A DNA stretch of 64,000 nucleotides, from contig NZ_CH672387.1 of the NCBI RefSeq assembly GCF_000153465.1, positions 1,143,180 to 1,207,179 on the forward strand. The letters are read 5' to 3'. Made by a program: the position numbers and the translations under genes. Positions 9,303 through 20,674 of this stretch are shown here, piece after piece. Within the stretch, counting starts at the first letter, position 1, and every line of letters starts with the position of its first letter. The notes below the pieces were generated by a model. The model had not been told where the DNA came from, ran no database searches, and saw only the letters and a program-made list of their open reading frames with translations. Origin of the DNA: Aurantimonas manganoxydans SI85-9A1. Lineage in GTDB: Bacteria; Pseudomonadota; Alphaproteobacteria; Rhizobiales; Rhizobiaceae.

Positions 9303-9306
9303 GGCG

Positions 9307-9861
9307 TCAGGTCCGTCCGAATCTGGCGGCGATCGCGGCGAGGCCGCGATGGAAGGCGACCCGCACGGCGCCCTCGGTGACGCCGAGGCGGCTGGCGGTC
9401 TCGGTGATGGAATGGCCATGGACGGAGAGGGAGGCGACGACCTCCCGCTGGCGGCCGGCGAGCGACAGGAGCGCGCGGGAGATGTCGTGGGCCTTGGCGT
9501 TGGGCATGGTGGCGGGGTCGTCCAGCGTGTCGCTGAAGTCGGCGATGTCGAGATTGACGCGCCGGCCCTCGCGGCGATAGGCGTCGATCGCCTTGTGGCG
9601 GGCAATGGCGAAGAGCCACGGCTTCACGGGCTCGCCTTCGCGCCACGTATGTCGTTTCAGATGCACCGCCATCAAGATCTCCTGGACCAGATCCTCCGGA
9701 TCGAAGCCGCCGGCATGGACCGGCGCCCTGGCGCGGGCAAAGCCGCGCAGAAGGCCCGCGACCTCCTGCAGGAAATCACGATAGGCGCCGTCGTCGCCGG
9801 CGTTGGCCGCCATCAAGAGGGATTCCAGTCGTCCGGGCCGGACGGGCGAGGCAGGCTTCAT
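9307..9861 (-). CDS. sigF: ECF RNA polymerase sigma factor, SigF-like
   Basis: Sigma factor of 184 residues. Region 2 spans about 54-97 (DPEDLVQEILMAVHLKRHTW, then PWLFAIARHKAIDAYRR). Region 4 spans about 130-176 (LAGRQREVVASLSVHGHS, then ETASRLGVTEGAVRVAFHRG). There is no region 3, as in ECF types. The ATG at 9861 has GAAGGACC upstream; an open extension to 10029 runs across the intergenic region and is not believed. It is coupled to nrsF and divergent from the bufferin operon, whose promoter matches the Caulobacter sigma-F motif, so this factor most likely drives that operon. Confidence 0.88.
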   Translation of the reverse strand: MKPASPVRPGRLESLLMAANAGDDGAYRDFLQEVAGLLRGFARARAPVHAGGFDPEDLVQEILMAVHLKRHTWREGEPVKPWLFAIARHKAIDAYRREGRRVNLDIADFSDTLDDPATMPNAKAHDISRALLSLAGRQREVVASLSVHGHSITETASRLGVTEGAVRVAFHRGLAAIAARFGRT

Positions 9862-9964
9862 GTCTGGTCCTTCGCGCGCAGTGCCTGGGATGTTTCGCAG
9901 CATGGCGAATTTTTCCGCTGGCAGGGCGCTAAAAGGTTCACATGATGGTGATGGTCGAGAGGGC

Positions 9965-9990
9965 GTAACGAACCGGGCGGCGAGGGCGAA
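9965..9990 (+). promoter_or_regulatory. Sigma-F-type promoter of bufferin operon
   Basis: GTAACG (9965-9970), a 16-base spacer and CGAA (9987-9990). The published Caulobacter sigma-F consensus is GTAACC, 16 bases, CGAA, so only one base differs and the spacing is exact. It lies 60 bases before the precursor gene and points toward it. Confidence 0.75.
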
Positions 9991-10049
9991 CACAGGGAGG
10001 CGGGACCGGCAAAGGTGTCGCCCGATCAAAGGTCTCGAAGGAGGATTTC

Positions 10050-10346
10050 ATGGACCGTCGCTCTCTCAATCTCGCACTGGCAGGCTCGCTTGCCGCCGCC
10101 CTGACCGCCTCGGCGCTGCCGGCTTCGGCGCAGGACAGCAAGGATACGGTGAAGTGCTACGGCGTGGCGCTGGCCGGCCAGAACGACTGCGCCGCCGGCC
10201 CGGGCACGACCTGCGCCGGCACGTCCAGCGTCGACTACCAGGGCAATGCCTGGAAGGCGGTGCCGGCTGGGACCTGCGAAACCATGGACGTGCCGGGCGA
10301 CCGCATGGGCTCGACCGAGCCGCTGACCCGCGACGTGCCGAGCTGA
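10050..10346 (+). CDS. bufA1: Bufferin-family precursor peptide (DUF2282)
   Basis: Secreted precursor of 98 residues from the DUF2282 family, whose Caulobacter members (bufferins) are ribosomal peptides modified to bind copper. A signal peptide covers about residues 1-27 (ALPASAQ cleavage region). The core has the family motif [16 protein letters not shown], then TTCAGTSS, with four cysteines at 36, 47, 55 and 76. The ATG follows a textbook AAGGAGG. It is first in its operon, under a sigma-F-type promoter, and is separated from the maturase gene by a hairpin. Periplasmic copper chelation is known for the family and inferred here. Confidence 0.9.
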   Translation: MDRRSLNLALAGSLAAALTASALPASAQDSKDTVKCYGVALAGQNDCAAGPGTTCAGTSSVDYQGNAWKAVPAGTCETMDVPGDRMGSTEPLTRDVPS

Positions 10347-10359
10347 CACGGCCCTGACC

Positions 10360-10389
10360 GGAAGGCCCGGCCGGCAAGTCGGGCCTTCC
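10360..10389 (+). terminator. Hairpin between bufA1 and bufB
   Basis: A perfect 10-bp stem, GGAAGGCCCG (10360-10369) with CGGGCCTTCC (10380-10389). It lies 14 bases after the precursor stop codon and 30 before the maturase start. No T-tract follows, so partial termination or 3'-end protection of precursor mRNA is likely. Confidence 0.6.
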
Positions 10390-10419
10390 CCCGACGCTGG
10401 TATCCGGGAGGCTCCACCC

Positions 10420-11322
10420 ATGTCGTCACATCGCAAGACCGCCTTATCGGTGGCGGACACATCGCCCTTGCCCGCTGCCGCCGGGCTCGGCCTGAAGCTC
10501 GAACATGCCGGCGAGATTCTGGAAACGGACCCGGCGGTCGGCTTCTTCGAGGTCCATGCCGAGAACTATATGGGCGCCGGCGGTCCGCCGCATCGTTACC
10601 TGACGGCGATCGCCGCGCGCTATCCGCTGTCGCTGCACGGTGTCGGCCTGTCGATTGGCGGCGAGGGCGCCCTCGACCAGGCGCATCTGGCGCGGCTGAA
10701 AGCGCTGATCGACCGCTACCGGCCGGCAAGCTTTTCCGAGCACCTGGCCTGGTCGACCCATGAAAGCGTGTTCTTCAACGACCTCCTACCGCTGCCCTAC
10801 ACCCCGGCGACGCTGGAACGGGTGGTCGCACATGTGGCGGAGACGCAGGAGACGCTCGGCGTGCGGATGCTCTTGGAGAACCCCTCGACCTATCTCCTGT
10901 TTTCCGAAGCCAGCCTCGACGAGATCGACTTCCTGACGGCGATTTCCGAGCGCACCGGCTGCGGACTGCTGCTGGACGTCAACAACGTCATGGTGTCGGC
11001 GGTCAATCACGGCCTCGACCCGTTTGCCTATATCGACCGGTTTCCGCTGGAGCGGGTCGGCGAGATCCATCTGGCCGGCTATGACGAGACGGTGGACGAT
11101 GCCGGCGAGCGGCTGCTGATCGACGCGCATAACGCGCCGGTGCTGCCCGACGTCTTCGCGCTCTACCGGCACACCTTGCGAAAGAGCGGCCCGCTGCCGA
11201 CGCTGGTGGAATGGGACAACGACGTGCCGCCCTTCGCGGCGCTGATGGACGAGGTCGCGCGGGTGGAGGACGCCCAGGCCGAGGCGCGGCAGGCGGATCG
11301 CCGCGTCCGGTCGGCGGCATGA
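10420..11322 (+). CDS. bufB: MNIO-family (DUF692) peptide-modifying oxidase
   Basis: Cytoplasmic enzyme of 300 residues from the multinuclear non-heme iron oxidase family, which oxidises precursor cysteines in RiPP pathways. The TIM-barrel metal ligands are recognisable: FFEVHAENY (43-51), LSLHGVGLSIGG, FSEHLAWSTH, LLENPSTY, LLDVNNVMVSAVNHG, IHLAGYDE, DAHNAPV and VEWDND. It follows the precursor gene and overlaps the partner gene bufC by 4 bases (ATGA), so translation is coupled. The substrate is expected to be the upstream DUF2282 peptide. Confidence 0.92.
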   Translation: MSSHRKTALSVADTSPLPAAAGLGLKLEHAGEILETDPAVGFFEVHAENYMGAGGPPHRYLTAIAARYPLSLHGVGLSIGGEGALDQAHLARLKALIDRYRPASFSEHLAWSTHESVFFNDLLPLPYTPATLERVVAHVAETQETLGVRMLLENPSTYLLFSEASLDEIDFLTAISERTGCGLLLDVNNVMVSAVNHGLDPFAYIDRFPLERVGEIHLAGYDETVDDAGERLLIDAHNAPVLPDVFALYRHTLRKSGPLPTLVEWDNDVPPFAALMDEVARVEDAQAEARQADRRVRSAA

Positions 11323-12113
11323 GCGCCGTGGCCGGCACCGCGTCGACGATGGGCGCGCAGGCTTTCATCGCCGCCCTGACCGCGGCGGGTGCAGAGATGC
11401 CGGCGGGGCTGACGACGCATCGCGGCACGCGCGACGCCCGCCGCTTCGCGGTCTATCGCAACAATGTTCATGTAGGGCTGGTCGGCGCGCTGGAAAAGGC
11501 GTTTCCCGTGGTCCGGCAACTGGTCGGCGACGCCTTCTTCCAGATCATGGCACGCGCCTATGTCGCCGCCGAGAAGCCCGCCTCGCCGGTGATGCTCGAA
11601 TACGGCGATGGGTTTGCGGACTTCGTCGCCGGTTTCGCGCCGGCGGAGGGACTGCCCTATCTCGCCGATGTCGCCCGGCTGGAGGTCGCGCTGACGCAGG
11701 CCTATCACGCAGCCGAGTCTGACGCGCTCGATCGGGCGGGCCTTGCCGGGCTCGACCCGTCGCGGCTCGATGCCACGACGCTGGCGCTGCATCCGGCCGT
11801 GCGGCTGGTGCGCTCGGCGTATCCCGTCGGCACGATCTGGTCGCACCATCAGCAGCAGCCGGTGCGTCCGGTCGAACGCTGGGACGGCGAGGCGGTGCTG
11901 GTGACGCGGCCAGATGCGGAACTGCACTCGACCATTCTGCCGCCCTGCGACGTGCCCTTCGTGGCGGCGCTGTGGGCGGGGGCCAGTCCGGCGGAAGCGG
12001 CCTGGGTGGCTGTCGACGCGGACCGGAGGTTCGCTTTCGGCGAGGCGCTGATCGCGCTCATCGATCTGGGCGCCGTGACCGGCTTTCGCGACAGGGAGAC
12101 ACAGGATGCGTGA
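11319..12113 (+). CDS. bufC: DUF2063 partner protein of the MNIO enzyme
   Basis: Protein of 264 residues whose N-terminal half is the DUF2063 domain (RRFAVYRNNVHVGLVGALEK, then FPVVRQLVGDAFF at about 42-75). In bufferin-type systems this protein binds the precursor leader and delivers it to the MNIO enzyme. The start ATG overlaps the bufB stop codon; an in-frame upstream start inside bufB was rejected. It overlaps the DoxX gene by 8 bases. The function as leader-recognition partner is known for homologues and inferred here. Confidence 0.88.
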   Translation: MSAVAGTASTMGAQAFIAALTAAGAEMPAGLTTHRGTRDARRFAVYRNNVHVGLVGALEKAFPVVRQLVGDAFFQIMARAYVAAEKPASPVMLEYGDGFADFVAGFAPAEGLPYLADVARLEVALTQAYHAAESDALDRAGLAGLDPSRLDATTLALHPAVRLVRSAYPVGTIWSHHQQQPVRPVERWDGEAVLVTRPDAELHSTILPPCDVPFVAALWAGASPAEAAWVAVDADRRFAFGEALIALIDLGAVTGFRDRETQDA

Positions 12114-12591
12114 GTTGCTGATCCGTGCCGAGGCGGCGCTGGGCGCGGTTCCGGCGGCCCTGCCGCTGCTGGCGCTGCGGGTCGCGCTGGCGGTGCCGTT
12201 CTACAGATCCGGCCTGACCAAGTGGGACGGCTTCCTGCAGCTGTCGGGCGGCGCGCGCTATCTGTTCACGCAGGAGTTCAAGCTGCACATTCTGGGCGCC
12301 GAATACGCCTATCCGGCGCCGATCCTGAGCGCGCATCTGGCGGGGATCGCCGAGATCGTGCTGCCGATCCTGCTGGTGCTGGGGCTGGGCACGCGCTTTG
12401 CCGCGCTTGCGCTCCTGGTGATGACGGCGGTGATCCAGATCACCGTGCCGGAGGGCTGGGCGAATTTCCATCTGCCCTGGGCGGCGATGGCGCTGACGCT
12501 GATGTGTTTCGGCGGCGGCCGGCTGGCGCTGGACACGCTGCTCTTCGGCGATGCGGCGCGGGCTCGGCCGCGGGGGATGCCGTCCGTCTGA
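12106..12591 (+). CDS. DoxX-family membrane protein of the bufferin operon
   Basis: Integral membrane protein of 161 residues with about four hydrophobic helices and the DoxX-type motif VPFYRSGLTKWDGFLQLSGG near residues 35-54. Homologues regularly close DUF2282/DUF692/DUF2063 operons; their biochemical role is not settled and may involve redox or quinone-linked chemistry. It overlaps bufC by 8 bases and is the last gene before a hairpin. Confidence 0.85.
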   Translation: MRELLIRAEAALGAVPAALPLLALRVALAVPFYRSGLTKWDGFLQLSGGARYLFTQEFKLHILGAEYAYPAPILSAHLAGIAEIVLPILLVLGLGTRFAALALLVMTAVIQITVPEGWANFHLPWAAMALTLMCFGGGRLALDTLLFGDAARARPRGMPSV

Positions 12592-12622
12592 GGGCGGCGC
12601 CTCAGGGCTCCAGACACGAAAA

Positions 12623-12649
12623 AGCCGCCAGGGACATCGCCCGGCGGCT
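12623..12649. terminator. Hairpin ending the bufferin operon
   Basis: AGCCGCC (12623-12629) pairs with GGCGGCT (12643-12649), continued by GGG/CCC inside and a 6-base loop. Five A bases precede the stem, so the reverse strand has the stem plus a T-run, which suggests a stronger terminator for leftward transcripts. It lies 32 bases after the DoxX stop codon. Confidence 0.6.
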
Positions 12650-13039
12650 CCGCGTTGTCTGCGAGAGACAATGTGCGGGCCTCGCTCTTCGACTCGCCAG
12701 TACATCCGTGGTCGGACGAAAAGCTGAAGACCCTGGGCGCATCGACCTGACAAGTCAGGGACGCGTTGCACCACACACAGATGGGTACGCCCTGAAGCTT
12801 GTGCAAGGCTGACGTCGTGGTTTGTGCGGCGTGGTGCCCATTTCACCAACGCCGTCATCCTTGTCTGTTGACGGCCTCTTGCAATTGGAGAGGCTGATCG
12901 GCGGGCAGCGCACCGTGTCATCCTTGGTCGTTGGAGACCGTGCCCGAGCAAGGTTCGCCGCCCGCCTTTCGTCATCCACCCCGAACAGTTGCCGGGGCCG
13001 GCGTGACAGCGCCGAGCCCGCAGGACAAGGATGGGACTT
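12650..13039 (+). other. Non-coding stretch before IS110 transposase, possible left end
   Basis: About 390 bases without a believable gene. In IS110-type elements the non-coding end beside the recombinase gene encodes a structured bridge RNA that selects target and donor. This stretch is where such an RNA would lie if the element is of the IS110 rather than IS1111 subgroup. I cannot define the element boundary or fold the RNA by eye. Confidence 0.35.
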
Positions 13040-13981
13040 ATGATGATAGACCGGACCGTGCTGGGTATCGATATCTCTGGAGCGCATCTCGACGTCTTTG
13101 CTCATCCCGAAGGGCGGGCCAGACGCCTGACCAACGATGCCGACGGGATCGCTGCCGTGACGGCCTTGGCGGCAAGGCGGCAGGCTTTCGTCGTGATCGA
13201 GGCCACCGCGCCGTTCGACCAGCCGCTGATCCGTGCCCTGGAGGCGGCGGGCCTGGTGTTCCACCGGGCCAATCCCCGCCGCGCCCGCGACTTCGCCCGG
13301 TCGGCCGGCCTTCTGGCCAAGACCGATGCGGTCGATGCCCGCATGCTGGCCCTTTACGGCACGGCTCTGGCGCTGCGGCCGACGGAGAAGGTGGCGCCCG
13401 CGCGGCTGGCGCTGCAGGGCTTGGTCAGCCGCCGCGACCAGCTCGTCGCAATGCGCAAGGCCGAGCGGGTGCGGTTGCGGACCATGAGCGAGCCGTGCAT
13501 CGCCGAAAGTCTCCTCGCGGTGATCGCCCTCCTCGACGCGCAGATCCGCACCATCGAGCGCCGCATCGAGGCGACGGTCGCGGCCGATGCCGCTTTGGCC
13601 CGCCAGCGCCGCGTGCTGCGCGCAGCTCCCGGCATCGGGCCGGTCGCCGCTTCGGTGCTGCTGGCCAGCCTGCCCGAACTCGGCCGCGTCAGCCGCCGGG
13701 CGATCGCCGCCCTGGCGGGGCTTGCCCCCATTGCCCGGGACTCCGGCCTGCTGCGCGGCAGACGCTGCGTCCAGGGTGGCCGCAAGCGCGTGCGCGACGC
13801 CCTCTACATGGCGGCGCTCGCCGCCGTGCGAACAACGCCGTGGAAGGCCCTCTTCGCCACCATGACGACCGCCGGCAAACCAGCAAAGCTCAGCCTGATC
13901 GCCATCGCCCGCAAGCTCCTCGTCACGCTCAACGTGGCAATCCGAACCGGAGAATATCAGCCGCGCCCAGCCACCCCTTGA
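13040..13981 (+). CDS. IS110-family transposase (DEDD recombinase)
   Basis: Transposase of 313 residues. The N-terminal RuvC-like domain shows the DEDD acids: Asp11 (LGIDIS), Glu54 (VVIEATAPF), and Asp96/Asp99 (LLAKTDAVDA). The C-terminal Transposase_20 domain has RAAPGIGPVAASVLLASLPE and the serine-containing GLAPIARDSG. It appears full length and intact. The ATG at 13040 has AAGGA eight bases upstream; the ATGs at 13031 and 13043 are alternatives. It lies between the bufferin operon and a tandem repeat array, with no passenger gene. Confidence 0.9.
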   Translation: MMIDRTVLGIDISGAHLDVFAHPEGRARRLTNDADGIAAVTALAARRQAFVVIEATAPFDQPLIRALEAAGLVFHRANPRRARDFARSAGLLAKTDAVDARMLALYGTALALRPTEKVAPARLALQGLVSRRDQLVAMRKAERVRLRTMSEPCIAESLLAVIALLDAQIRTIERRIEATVAADAALARQRRVLRAAPGIGPVAASVLLASLPELGRVSRRAIAALAGLAPIARDSGLLRGRRCVQGGRKRVRDALYMAALAAVRTTPWKALFATMTTAGKPAKLSLIAIARKLLVTLNVAIRTGEYQPRPATP

Positions 13982-13998
13982 CGCATACTCACACAGTT

Positions 13999-14990
13999 GC
14001 TCGGGCTTGACCCGAGGACCCATTCCTCTGCGGTGCCGCTGTCGCGTCGGGGGAGGAGGGGCGCGGTCTGCGGCGTGGCGGCGGTTGGGGCGGTTTGGCA
14101 TGGGTCCTCGGGTCGGAGCCCGAGGATGACGCCGAGTGGGGAGGTGGGGTGCGTTTTCTGCGGAGGCCGGGGGTGACGCGGCGGCTGCGGTGGCGGACGA
14201 TGTCGTGGTCTTGCCGGGGCGACGCATGCGGCGATGCCGTCGGTTTGTCGTGTGGAGAGGCGAGCCCTGACAGCCCACCAGCGCCGAAGCCGTCGTTGGC
14301 CTGTCAGGCGAGGACGCAAACAGCTACGCCGTCATCCTCGGGCTTGACCCGAGGACCCATTCCTCTGCGGTGCCGCTGTCGCTTCGTGAGTGGAAGGGGC
14401 GCGTTCTGCGGCGTGGCGGCGGTTGGGGCGGTTTGGCATGGGTCCTCGGGTCGGAGCCCGAGGATGACGCCGAGTGGGGAGGTGGGGTGTGTTTTCTGTG
14501 AAGGTAGGGGGTGACGCCGACGCTGCGGTGGCGGCCGATGTCGTTGTCTTGCCGGGGCGACGCATGGGGCGATGCCGTCGGTTTGTCGTGTGGTGGGGCG
14601 AGCGCTGACGCCCACCAACGCCAAAGCCGTCGTTGGTCTGTCAGACGAGGGCGCAAACATTAACGCCGTCATCCTCGGGCTTGACCCGAGGGCCCATTCC
14701 TCTGCGGTGGCGGTGTCGTTTCGGGGGAGGGGCGCGGTCTGCGGCGTGGCGGCGGTTGGGGCGGTTTGGCATGGGTCCTCGGGTCGGAGCCCGAGGATGA
14801 CGCCGAGTGGGGAGGTGGGGTGCGTACTTTGCGGAGGGCGGGGGTGATGCGGACGCTGCGGTGGCGGTCGATGTCGCTCTCCTGCCGGGGTCGACGCATG
14901 CGGTGCTGCCGTCGATTTGTCGTGTGGCGGGGCAGGCCTGACGCCGACCAGTGCCGAAGCCGTCATCCGTCTGTCGGGCGCGGGGCAACG
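13999..14990. repeat. Three tandem 337-bp repeats with nested palindromes
   Basis: Three direct copies begin at about 13999, 14336 and 14673; the shared sequence TCGGGCTTGACCC recurs at 14001, 14338 and 14675, exactly 337 bases apart. Each copy holds two hairpins with the same stem, CCTCGGG/CCCGAGG, in inverted arrangement about 100 bases apart (for example 14336-14354 and 14444-14463), and the flanking GACCCAT/ATGGGTC is also inverted. The third copy is shorter at its right end. The copies are very similar but not identical. The long reverse-strand open frames here are Pro/Arg/Thr low-complexity shadows. The hairpins resemble REP-type intergenic elements. Confidence 0.88.
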
Positions 14991-15074
14991 ATCTGCCCCA
15001 CCCCCTCGAATTCTATCCGTCGCGGGCATGGTGTAAGGGTGGGCGCAGACAGGCCGACGCCGTGGCAAATATTG

Positions 15075-15094
15075 ACATAAGGATATGTTTATGT
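15075..15094 (+). promoter_or_regulatory. SahR-like operator overlapping metH promoter
   Basis: ACATAAGGATATGTTTATGT is a 20-base inverted repeat with 8 of 10 positions pairing. It overlaps a TTGACA -35-like hexamer at 15072-15077 and lies about 35 bases before metH. Its form matches the sites described for SahR, the ArsR-type S-adenosylhomocysteine-responsive repressor of methionine-cycle genes in Proteobacteria. No sahR gene is in the window. Confidence 0.6.
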
Positions 15095-15129
15095 GATTTG
15101 CCGCGGAGCGACAAGGAAACGGTGAAGCC

Positions 15130-18927
<3,798 letters not shown>

Positions 18928-19012
18928 GGCGCAGGGCGCCGCGCTCGCGGCGCCGAAACGGGACGAAACGGGGCCACGCGGATGCGCGGTTCCCGCTTCC
19001 CCTTCTCATGAT

Positions 19013-19029
19013 GCTGGAATCGTTCTAGA
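19013..19029. promoter_or_regulatory. Irr-box-like site upstream of rirA
   Basis: GCTGGAA-TCG-TTCTAGA compared with the rhizobial Irr consensus TTTAGAA-N3-TTCTAAA: the right half matches 6 of 7 and the left half is degenerate. It is 48 bases before the rirA start. The weakest of three such sites in this cluster. Confidence 0.45.
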
Positions 19030-19076
19030 TTGGGTTCGCTGGAAGTTAACCAGCGACGATGGTCGAGGACGATTTG

Positions 19077-19541
19077 ATGCGGCTTACCCGCCAGACGAAC
19101 TACGCGATCCGGATCCTGATGTACTGCGCCTCCAATGGCGGACAGCTCAGTCGCATCAAGGACATCGCGGCAGCCTATTCGGCGTCGGAGCTGTTCCTGT
19201 TCAAGATCCTGCAGCCGCTGGTCGAGGCCGGCATGGTCGAGACCGTGCGCGGGCGCAATGGCGGCGTGCGCCTGGCGCGGCCGGCTGCGGCGATCAATCT
19301 GCGCAATGTCGTGGAAGTGACCGAAGAGAATTTCGCCCTGGCGGAGTGCTTCGAGACCGGCGCCGTGGATTGCCCGCTGATCGAGAGCTGCGAGCTCAAT
19401 TCGGCCCTGCGCGAGGCGCTGAACGCGTTTCTCGGGGCGCTGGGCAATTACACGATCGACGATCTCCTGGGCAACAAGGCGTTCATGCGCCGGCGGCTCG
19501 GCCTGATGGAACCGGTGCACGGGCTCGCCGCGGCGAGCTGA
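19077..19541 (+). CDS. rirA: Rhizobial iron regulator RirA (Rrf2 family)
   Basis: Iron-sulfur transcription factor of 154 residues that represses iron-uptake genes when iron is plentiful. It begins MRLTRQTNYAIRILMYC and has the Rrf2 winged helix (ELFLFKILQPLVEAGMVETV). The three cluster ligands are Cys91, Cys99 and Cys105, the same positions as in characterised RirA. The ATG at 19077 was chosen over 19059 because the family starts here. An Irr-box-like site lies upstream, consistent with cross-talk between Irr and RirA, and dps and DUF1289 genes follow. Confidence 0.92.
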   Translation: MRLTRQTNYAIRILMYCASNGGQLSRIKDIAAAYSASELFLFKILQPLVEAGMVETVRGRNGGVRLARPAAAINLRNVVEVTEENFALAECFETGAVDCPLIESCELNSALREALNAFLGALGNYTIDDLLGNKAFMRRRLGLMEPVHGLAAAS

Positions 19542-19679
19542 TACGCATCCGGCGATCGTTTGACGGGACCGGCGCATGGATGGCGCGCCGGTCGCCCTAG
19601 ACCGCTGGCAGGATGGCGGCGGCGCGCCTATATGCCGGCCGTCACCCGCCATTTCGTCAAACAGCGGCCAGCCCTCTTC

Positions 19680-19979
19680 ATGGATACCAAGGTTACCGAC
19701 GCCGCGGACGCCGCCTGGACCACCGCACCGTCTCCCTGCGTCGACATCTGCAAATACAAGCGACAGGGCCGCTGCGTCGGCTGCTCGATGACCAAGGCCG
19801 AAAAGCAGGCCTTCCCGTCGTCGGGCGGTGCGGAGCAGAAGCGCGAGTTCATCGAGACGCTGATCGGGCGGCTGCAGGAATCGGCGCGCAATCCGGCCTT
19901 CTGGATCATGTCCTACCGGCGCAAATGCGAGCGGGAGGGCGTTCCCTGTCCGATTCCGGTAGAGGGCGACGACGCCTGA
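19680..19979 (+). CDS. DUF1289 cysteine-rich protein, copy 1
   Basis: Small protein of 99 residues with the DUF1289 signature PSPCVDICKYK near its N-terminus. Cysteines at 20, 24, 32 and 35 form a C-x3-C-x7-C-x2-C pattern, and two more lie in RRKCEREGVPC, so six could bind iron-sulfur or zinc. The family has no established function. The start is uncertain: the ATG at 19680 is preferred, and in-frame ATGs upstream (for example 19632) lack a good ribosome site. A close paralogue lies at 21348, so this iron-linked cluster carries two copies. A strong terminator follows. Confidence 0.8.
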   Translation: MDTKVTDAADAAWTTAPSPCVDICKYKRQGRCVGCSMTKAEKQAFPSSGGAEQKREFIETLIGRLQESARNPAFWIMSYRRKCEREGVPCPIPVEGDDA

Positions 19980-20010
19980 ACCGGGCCGCGCTAGCACGGT
20001 CGAGATATAT

Positions 20011-20047
20011 AAAAAGGCCCGCCGGAGGATCTCCGGCGGGCCTTTTT
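20011..20047. terminator. Bidirectional rho-independent terminator
   Basis: A 12-base perfect stem (GGCCCGCCGGAG with its complement), a 3-base loop, five A before and five T after. It serves the convergent DUF1289 and dps genes. Confidence 0.93.
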
Positions 20048-20091
20048 CACGTCACGTGTCCGCCGCCGGTAAGGGCGGCGAGACGGTCGCC

Positions 20092-20574
20092 TCAGGCGGC
20101 GGTGGTCTTCAGATGGGCGCGCAGCATCCAGGCGAATTTGTCGTGCTGCTCGATGCGGGCGGTCGCCAGGTCGTTGGTGGCGAAATCGCCATGCTGGTCG
20201 GCGACTTCGGCAAGCGCCGACAGGGTCGAGGAGAGGGTCTCCTGATCCTGCATCAGGATCTCGACCATGGTGCGCGCGTCGGTGCGGCCGTCATGCTCTT
20301 CGATGGCGCTGCGCTCCAGATAGACCGAGTAGCGGCCCTCGGCATGGGCGTCGAACGCCTTGATGCGCTCGGCCAGCGTGTCCTGACCTTCGAAGTGATC
20401 CTCGTAGATTTCCTGGAACAGAGCGTGCAGGGCGCCGAAGGACATGCCCGTCACGTTCCAGTGGAAGTTCTGGGCCTTCAGCGTGGCGATGGCCGTCTCG
20501 GCCAGCGACTGGGTGAGGCCGTTGACGATCTCTTCCTTCGCCGTCGGCTCGATCTTGGCTGCTACTAGTCCCAT
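20092..20574 (-). CDS. dps: Dps-family ferritin-like DNA-protecting protein
   Basis: Mini-ferritin subunit of 160 residues that forms dodecamers, oxidises ferrous iron with peroxide and protects DNA. The intersubunit ferroxidase residues are all present at the canonical spacing: His38 (NFHWN), His50 (ALHALF), Asp65 and Glu69 (DTLAER). The ATG at 20574 has GGAG upstream. A near-perfect Irr box lies 24 bases upstream of the start, so expression is expected to follow heme and iron status. It ends at the shared terminator with the upstream DUF1289 gene. Confidence 0.95.
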   Translation of the reverse strand: MGLVAAKIEPTAKEEIVNGLTQSLAETAIATLKAQNFHWNVTGMSFGALHALFQEIYEDHFEGQDTLAERIKAFDAHAEGRYSVYLERSAIEEHDGRTDARTMVEILMQDQETLSSTLSALAEVADQHGDFATNDLATARIEQHDKFAWMLRAHLKTTAA

Positions 20575-20597
20575 GGTCTCCGGTCCCTTTGTGGTGT

Positions 20598-20614
20598 CTT
20601 AGAATAATTCTAAT
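20598..20614 (-). promoter_or_regulatory. Irr box upstream of dps
   Basis: CTTAGAA-TAA-TTCTAAT matches the TTTAGAA-N3-TTCTAAA Irr/ICE consensus at 6 of 7 positions in each half. The inner 15 bases (20599-20613) are a perfect palindrome. Confidence 0.75.
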
Positions 20615-20674
20615 CTAGCCTCGGAAGCCGTTCATGACAAGGTCGCGGCAATCGGTCCCATGCGATTATTCGTG

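Noticed and set aside
12755-14278. Reverse-strand frame of about 500 codons over the IS110 region
   Set aside because: It is antisense to the transposase and continues into the repeats, with no recognisable domain.
13999-14990. CRISPR array
   Set aside because: Units are 337 bases with no short-repeat/spacer alternation, and no cas genes are present.
15000-15129. SAM or SAH riboswitch before metH
   Set aside because: The leader between the promoter and metH is only some tens of bases, too short, and a palindromic operator explains the control better.
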